Positions 25,229 to 35,173 are shown, counted from the first letter of the stretch. The stretch: 64,000 nucleotides of DNA from Bradyrhizobium sp. WSM3983 (GCF_000473045.1 NZ_AXAY01000002.1:62001-126000), one strand, 5' to 3'. Program-made: numbers and translations. The notes: generated by a model from the sequence alone, not told the origin.

Positions 25229-26302
25229 CTAGTGTGGCTTGATTTCCGCGTATTTCGCCATCGCCTTCTCGAACTTCCGTTTGAACAGCCACATCGCGCC
25301 GAGAATCTCGCGGAAGCTCGCTGAGCTTCGCGCCCGGTCGGCCTTGCCGAAGGCGAAGATGCTGTTGTTGCGCAGGTGCTTCATGATGGTGGGATTGGAC
25401 ACCCGGTAGTTCAGCAGGTCGCCCGACGTGAGTGCCGCGCGCGTCGGCGTCGGGATGATCTGGATCAGCTCGAACAGCTTCATCTGGTCGATCGGATCTG
25501 GCAGCGTCTTCACGATCGCGGGGATCTCGGCAAACAGCTCCGCATGCGCGTTCATCAGGCCGTCGCGCACATTGGTCCAGTGATTGAAACGGCGATCGGT
25601 ACCGCGGGATCGTGCCTCTTCCTTGTCGTCGCGCGCGTTCAGCGCGGGATCGGTGGCCGCGATCGCACCCTTGATGGCCTCCCATTTGCGCTGGCCGTTG
25701 CGGTCCTCGGACGGGCCGGTCTGCAGGCTGCCCATATAGGTGTTCGAGCGCGCATTGCGGACGTTCTGCTTGCCATTGGTCTCGGCAAAGAACAGCCCGA
25801 GGCTGATGCGGCCGGCGGCTTCAGCGTGAACAGGCGCAAGCCCCTTGACGCGCGCAATCGCTGAAGCGAGGTCGATAACGTCCTTGAACGGCGTGGCCGA
25901 ATTCTGCGCGCTCGCCGGTGGCGCCTCCATGATCTCGAACAGATCAGCATATTCGTCGACCAGCGGCTCGATCGTGGCGTCGAAATAGGCCGGAGGAATC
26001 TCGAACTTGTTCGGCTTACCGATCCGCGACGGTACGGCATCGGTGAGATCCTTGTATGTGCTGATGACCGCGACGCGCGCGAGGTAAACCGCCTGGCCCG
26101 GCAGGTTGGGCAGCGGCTGTTTCGCCTCGATCTGGCGACGCCGCTCGGCAAGGATTGATTTGAAATCGCTGAGCGCGCGATCGTAGGCGGCCTGCGCGTC
26201 CGATTCCGTTGCCGTGAGCGCTTGCGCCTGGCTCGCGACGGGCGTTGCGAGGAGCAGTCCAAGCACCGCCATGGCTGCAGCGGTGTGACATCGTCGTCCC
26301 AT
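25229..26302 (-). CDS. exported protein of unknown function
   Basis: A 357-residue protein with an N-terminal signal peptide (AAAMAVLGLLLATPVASQAQA). I do not recognise a family. It is charged and mostly helical. The stretch LGLFFAETNGKQNVRNARSN, then TYMGSLQTG, loosely resembles the Glu-containing first motif and GLMQ-like second motif of lysozyme-fold transglycosylases, but spacing is not convincing. It is convergent with the peroxidase gene (20-base gap) and solitary on its strand. Confidence 0.7.
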   Translation of the reverse strand: MGRRCHTAAAMAVLGLLLATPVASQAQALTATESDAQAAYDRALSDFKSILAERRRQIEAKQPLPNLPGQAVYLARVAVISTYKDLTDAVPSRIGKPNKFEIPPAYFDATIEPLVDEYADLFEIMEAPPASAQNSATPFKDVIDLASAIARVKGLAPVHAEAAGRISLGLFFAETNGKQNVRNARSNTYMGSLQTGPSEDRNGQRKWEAIKGAIAATDPALNARDDKEEARSRGTDRRFNHWTNVRDGLMNAHAELFAEIPAIVKTLPDPIDQMKLFELIQIIPTPTRAALTSGDLLNYRVSNPTIMKHLRNNSIFAFGKADRARSSASFREILGAMWLFKRKFEKAMAKYAEIKPH

Positions 26303-26393
26303 GGCGGGTTCCCATGTCCCGGAGATTCGTCGGTCATGGGATCGTAAACATCAAACCCGCGGCCTGGCGAGCCGCAAATCGGGTTGCCCGATC

Positions 26394-27887
26394 TCATCCC
26401 GCTGCCTGGTACTCCGGCGTCGACGTCAGAAACTTGGCGTAGGCATCCGCATCCGGCGGCAGGAAGTGTCCGGCGAGTCCGCCGCGCTTCCGGGTCTTTG
26501 CGCCGATGTCGGCCATCAGCTCGTCGAAATGGCGGTAGTGATAAGGCGCGACGCACAAGCCGCCATAGACGCCGGCGGCCGGCCGCTCCACGCGCTTGAA
26601 GTGCAGCATCATCTCGATGTTGTCGCGCATCTGCTGCGCCGTCGGCTGGTTGGCGAGTTTCCCGTCAGCGTAGCGCACCAGCCAGTTTGCGGCGAGATCG
26701 GCGCAGAGCACGGTGCAGAACGACGAGTTGAAGCCGACGAAGCCGAGGTCGGGCAGGTCAGGGTTGGCGATCAGGCGGTAGAGCCGGTACTGCCCGTCCG
26801 CATCGACCAGCTTCGCCTGACAGGCGTCCGGCAGGAAGGGCACGCCGAGCCTGTAGCCGATCGCGAGTACGGCGACGTCGGCACTGATGCGCTCGCCGGC
26901 GCTCGTCACGATGGTGTCGCCTTCATAGTGATCGAAGCTGCCGAACACGGCCTTGATGCGGCCATCGGCGACCATCGGATAGAAGCCGGGCGTTGCGATC
27001 GGTACCGAGCAGTTGACGCCGTCCTCGATCCGCTCCTTCGGCACCATCTTGCACCGGTTGAGCTTGAGCTGCGCCTTCAACAGGCTCTCAAGCCCGCGCC
27101 AGTTCGCCCAGATCAGGGGCGCGGCGATGCGGTACGCCAGCCGCGACGTCGCACCGATGCCCCAGCCCGGAAACATCTCCTCCTGCGCGCGGATGTAGAG
27201 GATGCGCTTGAAGTTCACGAGCCCGCCGATGAAATAGGGAATGCGCCAGACCGGCTCGCGCATCACGATGGTCACCTCGCGCGCGCCGGATTTCACTGCA
27301 TTCACGGCGATGTCGGTCGCGGACTTCGAACCGCCGAGCACGACAACGCGGCGTCCTTTCGCCAGCGTGGGATCGCTGTATTTCGACGAGTGCAGGATCT
27401 GCCCGCCCCGCGCGAGATAGCCGTCCTCGCCCGGGCAATGCAGCTCGCGCGGCTCGTTGAACTGCCCGGTGCACACCGCGACGAAATCGAAATCCTCGTT
27501 CGTGGTCGTACCGTCCTTGCCTGACAGCGCGAGCGTCCAGCCCGGTCTGCTGTCAGCGCGCCGCGCCATGCCGGCGACCGCAGTATTGAGGCGCAGCATG
27601 CGGTCGAGACCGAAGCTTTTCGCGTAGTCTGCGAGATAGGCGTGGACTTGCGGCCCGGTCGGCCATTCCGGATAGGAGTCCGGCATGGCGCGATCCGTGT
27701 AGCGGTAGAGATCCTTGGGGCTTTGCGTCTGCACCTCCGGGTAGGAGCGCGCCGGCTCCCAGACGCCGCCGAAATCGGCGCTGCGCTCGACGATGATCAC
27801 GCGGTGGCCGCGGGCGGAGAACGCTTTTGCGGTGGCGAGGCCGGAGACGCCGGCGCCGATCACGCAGACATGCTTTGGACTGACCAT
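26394..27887 (-). CDS. FAD/NADP-dependent monooxygenase (FMO/Baeyer-Villiger-like)
   Basis: A 497-residue flavoprotein monooxygenase. The FAD-binding Rossmann motif is GAGVSGLATAKAF near residue 10; a second nucleotide motif, GGSKSATDIAVNA, is near residue 185; the middle reads CTGQFNEPRELHCPG. These match flavin-containing monooxygenases that oxidise a nitrogen, sulfur or ketone. ATG 27887 (MVSPKHVCVIGAG) puts the dinucleotide fold at the usual place; an ATG 54 bases upstream would add an unlikely tail. It lies 105 bases after the cupin gene on the same strand, divergent from an AraC regulator. Confidence 0.9.
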   Translation of the reverse strand: MVSPKHVCVIGAGVSGLATAKAFSARGHRVIIVERSADFGGVWEPARSYPEVQTQSPKDLYRYTDRAMPDSYPEWPTGPQVHAYLADYAKSFGLDRMLRLNTAVAGMARRADSRPGWTLALSGKDGTTTNEDFDFVAVCTGQFNEPRELHCPGEDGYLARGGQILHSSKYSDPTLAKGRRVVVLGGSKSATDIAVNAVKSGAREVTIVMREPVWRIPYFIGGLVNFKRILYIRAQEEMFPGWGIGATSRLAYRIAAPLIWANWRGLESLLKAQLKLNRCKMVPKERIEDGVNCSVPIATPGFYPMVADGRIKAVFGSFDHYEGDTIVTSAGERISADVAVLAIGYRLGVPFLPDACQAKLVDADGQYRLYRLIANPDLPDLGFVGFNSSFCTVLCADLAANWLVRYADGKLANQPTAQQMRDNIEMMLHFKRVERPAAGVYGGLCVAPYHYRHFDELMADIGAKTRKRGGLAGHFLPPDADAYAKFLTSTPEYQAAG

Positions 27888-27992
27888 GGGATGGCTCGCA
27901 ATCAATGTGTTTCGCGCGCAAGCGACCACGTTCGGCCGCAAGGCGCGGCCGGCCGAGCTGCAAGCAGATGAAAGAGACGAGGAGGCGGTTGC

Positions 27993-28442
27993 CTAGTCGT
28001 TCGCCTCGGGCGGCAAAAAGTCGACCTCGTGCAGCGCCGAGATGCGCACGACTTCGGCGGGGTCGGTCAGATTGTGGAGCTGGTTGAACAGCGCCTCCAG
28101 CTTCTGCATCGGCGAGACCCAGAACAGCGCGCGGCACGGCTTGTCGGACTTGTTGAAATAGCCGTGCGGGATGCCGCGCGGCATGCGCACGAGGTCGCCG
28201 GCATGGGCCTTGACCCATTTGCCGTCGAGCTTGAGGTCGAGCGTGCCTTCCTGCACCAGGATGAACTCGTCCTGGGTCGGATGGATGTGCACCGGCACGA
28301 ACTGCCCGGGATCGCTGTTGGTCTCGAACGCGAAGGTGGACTCGGTGACGGCCTTGGGGAAATAGACCTGACCCAGGATGTTCCAGGTTTTGCCGCCATA
28401 GCCTGTGCCGTTCGCGGTAATGCCCTTTTCGAGTGCAGTCAT
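27993..28442 (-). CDS. cupin domain protein
   Basis: A 149-residue single-domain cupin. Motif 1 is visible as HIHPTQDEFILVQEGTLDLK (His-x-His...Glu metal ligands) and motif 2 as GDLVRMPRGIPHGYFN (final His). It could be a small dioxygenase, isomerase or a ligand-binding protein. The second ATG (28442) is preferred to the first (28454) because GGAGG lies eight bases before it. It is the first gene of a probable two-gene unit with the monooxygenase and may work on the same substrate. Confidence 0.85.
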   Translation of the reverse strand: MTALEKGITANGTGYGGKTWNILGQVYFPKAVTESTFAFETNSDPGQFVPVHIHPTQDEFILVQEGTLDLKLDGKWVKAHAGDLVRMPRGIPHGYFNKSDKPCRALFWVSPMQKLEALFNQLHNLTDPAEVVRISALHEVDFLPPEAND

Positions 28443-28626
28443 GCTCGCCTCCATGTGAACTCCAGCGGGTACCGAGCTTCGGCCAGCGATGGGGCGTCTG
28501 TCTATCCGCTAAACGAATCCGGCGGTGGCTGGTGCCATGCAACACGACGATTTTGCGACGCGGCCCTTTTCGCGTCCGGGGAACTATTATAGGCTTAAAG
28601 CAATTCCGTGACGCGAAGCGTGGTCG

Positions 28627-29655
28627 ATGATGTCCGCAGCCGTGCAGGAAATGAGCACGCGGTGGTCCCAAGCCGAAAGGCTTGCGGAGTTCGCCCGCGT
28701 CACGACGGATGATGTCGACGAGGCAGCCGAGCAGATCGGACGCATCTTCTGCCCGCATGACCTCAAGCCGGCGCAGGCCCGCGCTTCCGGATTTTCCGCC
28801 CGGCACAATTGCGCAGCGTTCGAGGGCTTTTCCATCAACTACGTCGCCTACGGAGGATCGGTCAGCATCGATCCGGGCTGCCTTGACCGGTTCTTCCTCG
28901 TACAAATCCCGCTCACGGGCACCGCCCACATTTGTGCGGGCACTGGCGGATTCGATGTCGCGCCGGACCGGACGGCGTCCCTGCTGTCGCCAACCATTCC
29001 GACCCGGATGATGTGGCGCGACTGTGCGCAAGCGATTTTGCTGCTCGACCGTCGCATGGTCGAGCAGCGTGCCGCGGCGCTGTCGGGCAGGGCGGCCGGT
29101 GCGGTCGAGTTCGATCCCGCGATCGACCTGAACGCGCCGTCCGGCCGCCACCTGCAAGCCGGGCTTGCCGAGCTGATGAGGCTTGCCGAACGGCTTGGGC
29201 CGTCCGGCCGGCTTTCACCGGTCGCGATGGCAGACTGGCGCGAGGCGCTGCTCGATCGTCTCCTCAACGGCCAGCGGCACGGCTTGTCGGATGCGATCAG
29301 GACGTTCTCAGGGCAAGCCGAACGTCTGCCGCGCGCACTCCGCGCCGCGCGCGATCATCTTGCGGAAAACGCCGATGAGCCGCTCGACCTCGTGCAGCTC
29401 GCTTGCGCGTCCGGCATCGGCATCCGCGCGCTCCAGCTTGGCTTCCGCCGTCACTTCGGGGTGTCGATTTCGGAGATGCTGCTCGATATGCGCCTTGCTG
29501 GTCTCCATGCGAGGCTCGCGCAGGCGTCACCAGACGTTTCAATCACCGACATCGCTTTCGATCTCGGCTTCACCCATCTCGGCCGCATGGCTGGAGCGTA
29601 CCGCGAAAAATTCGGCGAGACGCCGTCGGCAACGCTGCGGCGGCGGATCAGCTAG
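28627..29655 (+). CDS. AraC family transcriptional regulator (AraC-binding-like N terminus)
   Basis: A 342-residue activator with an AraC_binding_2-type sensor domain (residues ~30-190; FSINYVAYGGSVSIDPGCLD, FFLVQIPLTGTAHI) and a C-terminal HTH pair (DLVQLACASGIGIRALQLGF and ITDIAFDLGFTHLGRMAGAYREKFGETPS). Such proteins typically activate aromatic or amine catabolic genes. It is divergent from the cupin-monooxygenase pair with 184 bases between, so it probably controls them. Start Met1 or Met2 (28627/28630) cannot be separated. Confidence 0.88.
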   Translation: MMSAAVQEMSTRWSQAERLAEFARVTTDDVDEAAEQIGRIFCPHDLKPAQARASGFSARHNCAAFEGFSINYVAYGGSVSIDPGCLDRFFLVQIPLTGTAHICAGTGGFDVAPDRTASLLSPTIPTRMMWRDCAQAILLLDRRMVEQRAAALSGRAAGAVEFDPAIDLNAPSGRHLQAGLAELMRLAERLGPSGRLSPVAMADWREALLDRLLNGQRHGLSDAIRTFSGQAERLPRALRAARDHLAENADEPLDLVQLACASGIGIRALQLGFRRHFGVSISEMLLDMRLAGLHARLAQASPDVSITDIAFDLGFTHLGRMAGAYREKFGETPSATLRRRIS

Positions 29656-29705
29656 CGAGAGGCGTCGCAAAGTTATTTTGGCGATCGCGTCGCGCCGTCG
29701 TCGGT

Positions 29706-31526
29706 CTACTGCTTGCGCAAGAACCCCTCGACTTCGGCCTGCACCGAATAGGGTGTCGGGATCGGGTCGCCTGCCGCATCGACGGCAGTGTCGAGCGAGC
29801 GGCGGAGCATGCGCGCCAGCTCAGCCTTTCGGTAGGGTTTGGTCAGAAGCGGCGAGCCCATGGTCGCGCCTCCCGGCCCATGCGGGGCATCGTGGGCATA
29901 GCCCGACGTGAACAGCACCCGTAAGGAGGGCCGCGCGGCCACCATCTGGTCGGCGAGCTCCCGTCCATTCAAGGCGCCGGCCATCACGATATCGGTGAAG
30001 AGCAGATCGAACGGCGTGCCCTTCGCCGCGATGGCGAGCGCGTCGCTCGCGTTGGCGGCGGGGATGACCTTGTAGCCGAGGCTTTCGAGCTGGACCCTGA
30101 CGTAGTGGCGGACGTCGCGGTCGTCCTCGACGCAAAGGATGGTTTCCGTCCCGCCCACGATCTTGCGCTCGTCATAGCCGGTCGGGCGCAGCGCGCTGGT
30201 TTCGGCCTTCGGCAGGTAGATCGTGAATGTCGTGCCGCGGCCTTCGGCGGAATCAACCTTGATGCCGCCGCCGGATTGCTTGACGAAGCCGAACACCATG
30301 CTGAGCCCGAGGCCTGTGCCCTTGCCGACCTCCTTGGTCGAGAAGAACGGATCGAAGATGCGTTCGAGGATCGCCTGCGGAATGCCCGTGCCGGTGTCGG
30401 CAATCTGGATCTCGACATAGTCGCCGGCATAGCCGGCGCCGACCGAGACCGCCTCGCGCACGCCGAACACCACGTTGCGCGTCGTCAGCGTCAGCCTGCC
30501 GCCCTCGGGCATCGCGTCGCGGGCGTTGATCGCGAGGTTGAGCAGCGCCGAGGAGAGCTGCCCGCGGTCGGCGAAGGCGAGCCAGATGGTGCCGTCGAGC
30601 CTCCTCACGATCTCGATCTTCTTGTCGAAGGTCGCCAGCAGCAGCCTTGCGAGCTCTTCGAGCAGGTCGTTGACGTCGATATCGGCCGGCTGCAGCGCCT
30701 GCTTGCGGGCAAAGGACAGCAGGCTCGAGGTCAGTGCGGCGCCGCGGTCGGCGGCCTCGCTCATCAGCTTGGTGATGGTGGCAAGCGGCGGGTCGTTCTT
30801 CACGGCATCGGCGAGGATCTCGATCGTGCCCGTGATCACAGTGAGCATGTTGTTGAATTCATGCGCGATGCCGCCGGTGAGCTGGCCGACCGCTTCCATC
30901 TTCTGCGCCTGGATCAGCTGCTCCTCGGCGGCGCGCTTCTGGGTGACGTCCTTGACAAAATTGTTGACGACGGTGCGCCCGCCGAGCTGCAGCGTGGTGC
31001 TCGATGCCTCGATCAGGATCTCGTCGCCTTTCCGGTGCAGCAGGGCCGCCTCAAACCGGATGCCGATCGGCGTATTCGAGAGCTCGGGCAGAAGGCGCAT
31101 CATGCGTTGCCTGAAACCGTCGCGGAGCGGCTCGGCGATGAGAAGGTTGACGACGTCAGTGCCGATCGCCTCCTTGCGCGTCCATCCGGTCAACGCCTCG
31201 GCCTGAACGCTCCACTCCAGGATGATCCCGTTCGCGTCGGTCTGGACGAAAGCATCCAGCGCGGTCTTGATGACGGCCTGGGTCATCTGTGCGCTCGATT
31301 GCGCCTGCTCGGCCAGCTGCGCGGCGGCGCGCTTGTCCTGCGACGTCTCGATCGTGCGCGTGCAGAGCCACGCGAGAAGCACGGCAACGGCGGTGCTTGC
31401 GAGCAGGGCAATGATCTGGACAACGCCGAACCCCGGTCCGGCCGCGGCATAGGAGACGAAGAGAGCCGCGGCGGTCACGACGACCTGCGCGGCCATCGCG
31501 AGTGTCAGAAGCCCCCTGAGTTTCAT
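29706..31526 (-). CDS. hybrid sensor histidine kinase with PAS and receiver domains
   Basis: A 606-residue membrane sensor. Two N-terminal spans (about 8-28 and 36-56) are followed by a PAS domain (~82-195; LDAFVQTDANGIILEWS), a HisKA domain with phospho-acceptor His222 (GGIAHEFNNML), an HATPase with NARDAMPEGG, DTGTGIP and GKGTGLGLS, and a receiver domain from ~462 (ILCVEDDRDVR) with phospho-acceptor Asp512 (LLFTDIVMAG). No separate response regulator gene is adjacent, so output is unknown. It is convergent with the AraC gene and stands alone. Confidence 0.93.
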   Translation of the reverse strand: MKLRGLLTLAMAAQVVVTAAALFVSYAAAGPGFGVVQIIALLASTAVAVLLAWLCTRTIETSQDKRAAAQLAEQAQSSAQMTQAVIKTALDAFVQTDANGIILEWSVQAEALTGWTRKEAIGTDVVNLLIAEPLRDGFRQRMMRLLPELSNTPIGIRFEAALLHRKGDEILIEASSTTLQLGGRTVVNNFVKDVTQKRAAEEQLIQAQKMEAVGQLTGGIAHEFNNMLTVITGTIEILADAVKNDPPLATITKLMSEAADRGAALTSSLLSFARKQALQPADIDVNDLLEELARLLLATFDKKIEIVRRLDGTIWLAFADRGQLSSALLNLAINARDAMPEGGRLTLTTRNVVFGVREAVSVGAGYAGDYVEIQIADTGTGIPQAILERIFDPFFSTKEVGKGTGLGLSMVFGFVKQSGGGIKVDSAEGRGTTFTIYLPKAETSALRPTGYDERKIVGGTETILCVEDDRDVRHYVRVQLESLGYKVIPAANASDALAIAAKGTPFDLLFTDIVMAGALNGRELADQMVAARPSLRVLFTSGYAHDAPHGPGGATMGSPLLTKPYRKAELARMLRRSLDTAVDAAGDPIPTPYSVQAEVEGFLRKQ

Positions 31527-31659
31527 GGTCTCGCACCAACGACGTCAGCCGCGGACCCCCAAGTCCGCCCTGTCAAATGAGTCCGGCTCCATGTGAGCTA
31601 CAGACTCCCTGCGGCGGCGTCGAGGGCAATTTCCGGCGGCATCGGGGCGAGGGCGCGCC

Positions 31660-32295
31660 TCAACCAGCCGGCGAATCGGTCTGGCGCAGCGTCGTGACCC
31701 AGATCACACGCGCGGCCTGCTGGGTCGGGTTGTCGAACATGTGCGGCACGATGCTCGGAAAACGAAAACTGTCGCCGGCCTCGAGCACATGAGCCTGGTT
31801 GTCGAGCCACAGCCGCAGGCTGCCGGAGAGGATGTAGCCGGCCTTCTCGCCAGTGTGCTGCAGGAAGTCGGTGCCTGAGGAGGCGCCGGGATTGAGCGTG
31901 AGCTCGTAGAGCTCGAGCTGTCCCTTGCCTTCCGGCGTCAGTGCCTCCTTGACGACGCCGCTGGCGGTCAGCCGCAGCAGACGCCTGTTGTTCTTGCGCA
32001 CGATGTAGCGCTGCACGTCGGCGGCGGGATCGCTGGTCTCGAAGAAATAGGAGATGGGAACGTCGAGCGCGATGCTGAGCAGGCGTAGCGTGCGGATCGA
32101 CGGCATGGCGCGCGCGCGTTCGAGCTGGCTGATCATGCCATTGGAGAGGCCGGTCTTGTTGGCGACGTCCTGGATCGAGAGACCGGCGCGCTGGCGCAAC
32201 AGCCGCACGGTCTCGCCGAGCCGCCGGTCAACCGCATCATCGACCTCGATCGTCGGGGCGTCCTTCGGATCGTTCGTGTCGCCGCGACCATCCAT
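31660..32295 (-). CDS. XRE family regulator with C-terminal cupin
   Basis: A 211-residue regulator. Residues ~20-75 form the XRE helix-turn-helix (LGETVRLLRQRAGLSIQDVA, SNGMISQLERARAMPSI); residues ~105-205 form a cupin (LYELTLNPGASSGTDFLQHT, GDSFRFPSIVPHMF). This architecture, as in PuuR, senses a small metabolite and represses its uptake and breakdown genes. ATG 32295 has GGGAG six bases upstream. It is divergent from the ABC transporter and oxidase cluster and is its likely regulator. A TTGACA hexamer at 32373-32378 lies in the shared gap. Confidence 0.9.
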   Translation of the reverse strand: MDGRGDTNDPKDAPTIEVDDAVDRRLGETVRLLRQRAGLSIQDVANKTGLSNGMISQLERARAMPSIRTLRLLSIALDVPISYFFETSDPAADVQRYIVRKNNRRLLRLTASGVVKEALTPEGKGQLELYELTLNPGASSGTDFLQHTGEKAGYILSGSLRLWLDNQAHVLEAGDSFRFPSIVPHMFDNPTQQAARVIWVTTLRQTDSPAG

Positions 32296-32500
32296 GTCGC
32301 TCTCCCATGCATTTACTCGCCGCCGGAATGACCGGCGGCGGTGTGAAAAGGTCGCGCATCTTAGCAATCTGATTGACAGCTGTATTTAGTCATGATGAAA
32401 TTTCGACTGAAAAATATAGAAGCACTAAAGCCCACTCCTGTCCCTTTGCCGGGTCTCGGGGGCGCGGGAGAGGTGCCGCGTGCGGGAACGGAGACTGGTT

Positions 32501-34192
32501 ATGGCAGACAGCACCGGCAAGTTCGGCGTTGGCGGACTGCATCATCTCGGCATTCCAAATCGCCGACAATTCTTCCAGCTCGGCGCAGGCGCTGCCGCCG
32601 GATGGACGTTGTCAGGCAGCGCCTTTGCGCAGAGCGAGCGCCCCTCTAATCCGCCGGACAAGCCGCGCGGGCAGGTGATCGCGGCTCTGTCGCAGGAGCC
32701 GACCGTGTTTCATCCGCTGATGCCCGGCATCGAAGTCGACCAGGGCGTCTGGTGGCAGGTGTTCTCGCCGCTCTGGTTCATCGATCCCGACGGCAAGGTC
32801 GTTCCCGACCTCGCGCGTGAAGTTCCGACGATCGAGAATGGCGGCCTCTCGGCCGACGGCCTGACCTGGAAGATCAAGCTGCGCAGCGACGTGAAATGGC
32901 ACGACGGCACGGCCTTCACGGCCGAGGACGTCAAGTTCTCGCTGGAGCTGATCAACAATCCCGATTTCCGCGTCCGCAACCGCGTCGGCCATAGCCTGGT
33001 CAAGGACATCACGGTCGTCGCGCCCGACGAGATCCACTGGCGAATGGAAGCTCCCTATTCGCCCTACATGTCGATCCTGTCGCTTACCTTCATCGTGCCG
33101 AAGCACATTTTGGAGAAGGTGTCCGATCCGAATTCGTCACCGTTCCACAACGCGCCTGTCGGCACCGGGCCATTCCGCTGGGGCGAGCGCGTGCCCGGCG
33201 ACCACATTCAGTTCAACGCCTATGCCGGCTATCACGGCAAGGGACCTTACGTCGAACGCGTGGTCTTCAAGTACATTCCAGATCTCACCGTCCTCTACAC
33301 CCAGTTCCGCACCGGCCAGGTCGACTACACCGGCCTGCAGGGCATCCTGCCGAACTTCGTGCAGGAGGCGAGGACGTTGAAGGCGCGCAAGATCTTCGTC
33401 TCGTCGACGTCGTCGGTGGAGCACATCGCGCCCAATCTGGAGTTCGGTCCCTTCGCCGACCGCACGGTGCGCGAGGCGCTCTATCTCGCCATCAACAAGC
33501 AGGCGATCATCGATGCGCTGAACTACGGCCTGCCGACGCAGACCGAGAGTTTCGTGCCGCAGCAGGCGTGGTCGTTCCAGCAGGGTCTGCCGCAGCACAA
33601 ATACGATCCGACGAAAGCCAATGCGCTGCTCGATGCGGCCGGCTGGGTGCGTGGCTCCGGCGGCGTGCGCGAGAAGGGCGGGGTGAAGCTCGAATTCACC
33701 AATTCGACCACATCAGGCAATGCGGTGCGCGAGCAGACCCAGCAACTCCTGATCCAGGACTGGCGCGCGATCGGCGCGACCATGCGCGTCAACAACATGC
33801 CGGCTGCCGTGATCTGGGGCGATTTCTGGCAACAGTCGAAGTTCAACTCGGTGATCGTAGGAGTGAACTTCATGCTGGGCAGCGATCCCGACGTGACGCC
33901 GCGCTTCGGCTCCGGTGCGATTCCAGCCAAGGGCGGCCGTGGTTACAACACCTATCAATACCAGAGTGCGGACGCCGATCGGCTGCTCGCGCAAGGCGCC
34001 AAGCAATTCGATCTCGCGCAGCGCAAGACCACCTATGGTGATCTGCAAAAGCTCATCCGCAACGACCTCGCGATCCTGCCGCTGTTCCAGGGCTTCATCG
34101 CCGAGGGTGTGAAGGAGGGACTGCAAGGCTTCCGTCCCAACATCAACACCTCGACCAATTGCTGGAACATCCGCGAATGGTACTGGGCCTGA
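32501..34192 (+). CDS. ABC transporter substrate-binding protein, peptide/opine type (SBP_bac_5)
   Basis: A 563-residue periplasmic binding protein of the DppA/OppA class. The N terminus carries a twin-arginine-like signal (NRRQFFQLGAGAAAGWTLSG, then AFAQ), so it may be exported folded. Family parts include GLTWKIKLRSDVKWHDGTAF, NAPVGTGPFRW and ADRTVREALYLAINKQAI. ATG 32501 has GGAG ten bases upstream. First of a six-gene run on the plus strand; permeases follow after 27 bases. The ligand is unknown; the enzymes in the cluster suggest an amino-acid derivative. Confidence 0.92.
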   Translation: MADSTGKFGVGGLHHLGIPNRRQFFQLGAGAAAGWTLSGSAFAQSERPSNPPDKPRGQVIAALSQEPTVFHPLMPGIEVDQGVWWQVFSPLWFIDPDGKVVPDLAREVPTIENGGLSADGLTWKIKLRSDVKWHDGTAFTAEDVKFSLELINNPDFRVRNRVGHSLVKDITVVAPDEIHWRMEAPYSPYMSILSLTFIVPKHILEKVSDPNSSPFHNAPVGTGPFRWGERVPGDHIQFNAYAGYHGKGPYVERVVFKYIPDLTVLYTQFRTGQVDYTGLQGILPNFVQEARTLKARKIFVSSTSSVEHIAPNLEFGPFADRTVREALYLAINKQAIIDALNYGLPTQTESFVPQQAWSFQQGLPQHKYDPTKANALLDAAGWVRGSGGVREKGGVKLEFTNSTTSGNAVREQTQQLLIQDWRAIGATMRVNNMPAAVIWGDFWQQSKFNSVIVGVNFMLGSDPDVTPRFGSGAIPAKGGRGYNTYQYQSADADRLLAQGAKQFDLAQRKTTYGDLQKLIRNDLAILPLFQGFIAEGVKEGLQGFRPNINTSTNCWNIREWYWA

Positions 34193-34219
34193 TGCCTCAG
34201 GCTGGCTGGATCCCCTGAG

Positions 34220-35170
34220 ATGGCTCGTTACGTCCTGAATCGCCTGGCGCAGGCGGCGATGCTCTTGGCGATCGTCTCCGCGATCGGCTTCGCCCTCCTG
34301 CATCTGGCGCCCGGCGGTCCGCTGTCGCAATTCGCGGCCTCCGCACAGATGACGCAGGAGGATCTCGACCGCGTCACCAGACAACTCGGGCTCGATCGCC
34401 CGTTGCCGATCCAGTATCTCGATTGGCTTGGCCGCATGCTGAAAGGCGACTGGGGCAAATCCTATCGCGACGGTGAGGCGGTGCTGTCGGTGATCTCCTC
34501 GCATCTCGGCGCGACGCTGGAACTGATGACGACGGCGACCGTCATCGCGGTGCTGCTCGGCTGCTGGATCGGCATACTTGGCGCGCTCCGGCGCTATTCG
34601 CTATTCGACTCGCTCGCGACCGTCGGCGCCATGATCGCGCTGTCGATCCCGACCTTCTGGTTCGGTCTTGTGACTATCTACGTCTTCTCGGTGACGCTCG
34701 GCTGGCTGCCGGCGGGAAACCGCGAAACCGTCGGCGACGGTTCCTTCCTTGATCTGGCACATCATCTGATCGCGCCGGCCATGGTGCTGGCGCTGGTCGA
34801 GACCGCGATGTGGGGCCGCTTCATGCGCTCCTCGATGCTCGAAGTGATCAACCAGGATTACATCCGCACCGCGCGCGCCAAGGGCCTGCCGGAATGGCGG
34901 ATCCTCACGGTACACGCCCTGCGTAACGCGCTGCTGCCGATGATCACGGTGGCAGGCCTCCAGTTTCCGACGCTGCTCGGCGGCGCGCTGGTGGCGGAGA
35001 CCGTATTCACCTGGCCCGGCATGGGCCGGCTGTTTCTCGATTCCATCGGTTATCGCGACTATCCCGTGGTGATGGGCATCCTGATGTTCTCGGCGACGAT
35101 GGTGCTGATCGGCTCGCTGATTGCCGACATCCTCTATGCCGTCGTCGATCCGCGCATCCGGGTGGGCTAG
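34220..35170 (+). CDS. ABC transporter permease, DppB type
   Basis: Inner-membrane subunit of 316 residues with six spans. The N-terminal MARYVLNRLAQAAMLLAIVS and the QLGLDRPLPIQYLDWLGRML block are typical of DppB/OppB, and the EAA loop (DYIRTARAKGLPEWRI..HALRNALLP) that contacts the ATPase is intact. It pairs with the next permease, which starts three bases after its stop. Confidence 0.94.
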   Translation: MARYVLNRLAQAAMLLAIVSAIGFALLHLAPGGPLSQFAASAQMTQEDLDRVTRQLGLDRPLPIQYLDWLGRMLKGDWGKSYRDGEAVLSVISSHLGATLELMTTATVIAVLLGCWIGILGALRRYSLFDSLATVGAMIALSIPTFWFGLVTIYVFSVTLGWLPAGNRETVGDGSFLDLAHHLIAPAMVLALVETAMWGRFMRSSMLEVINQDYIRTARAKGLPEWRILTVHALRNALLPMITVAGLQFPTLLGGALVAETVFTWPGMGRLFLDSIGYRDYPVVMGILMFSATMVLIGSLIADILYAVVDPRIRVG

Positions 35171-35173
35171 GCG

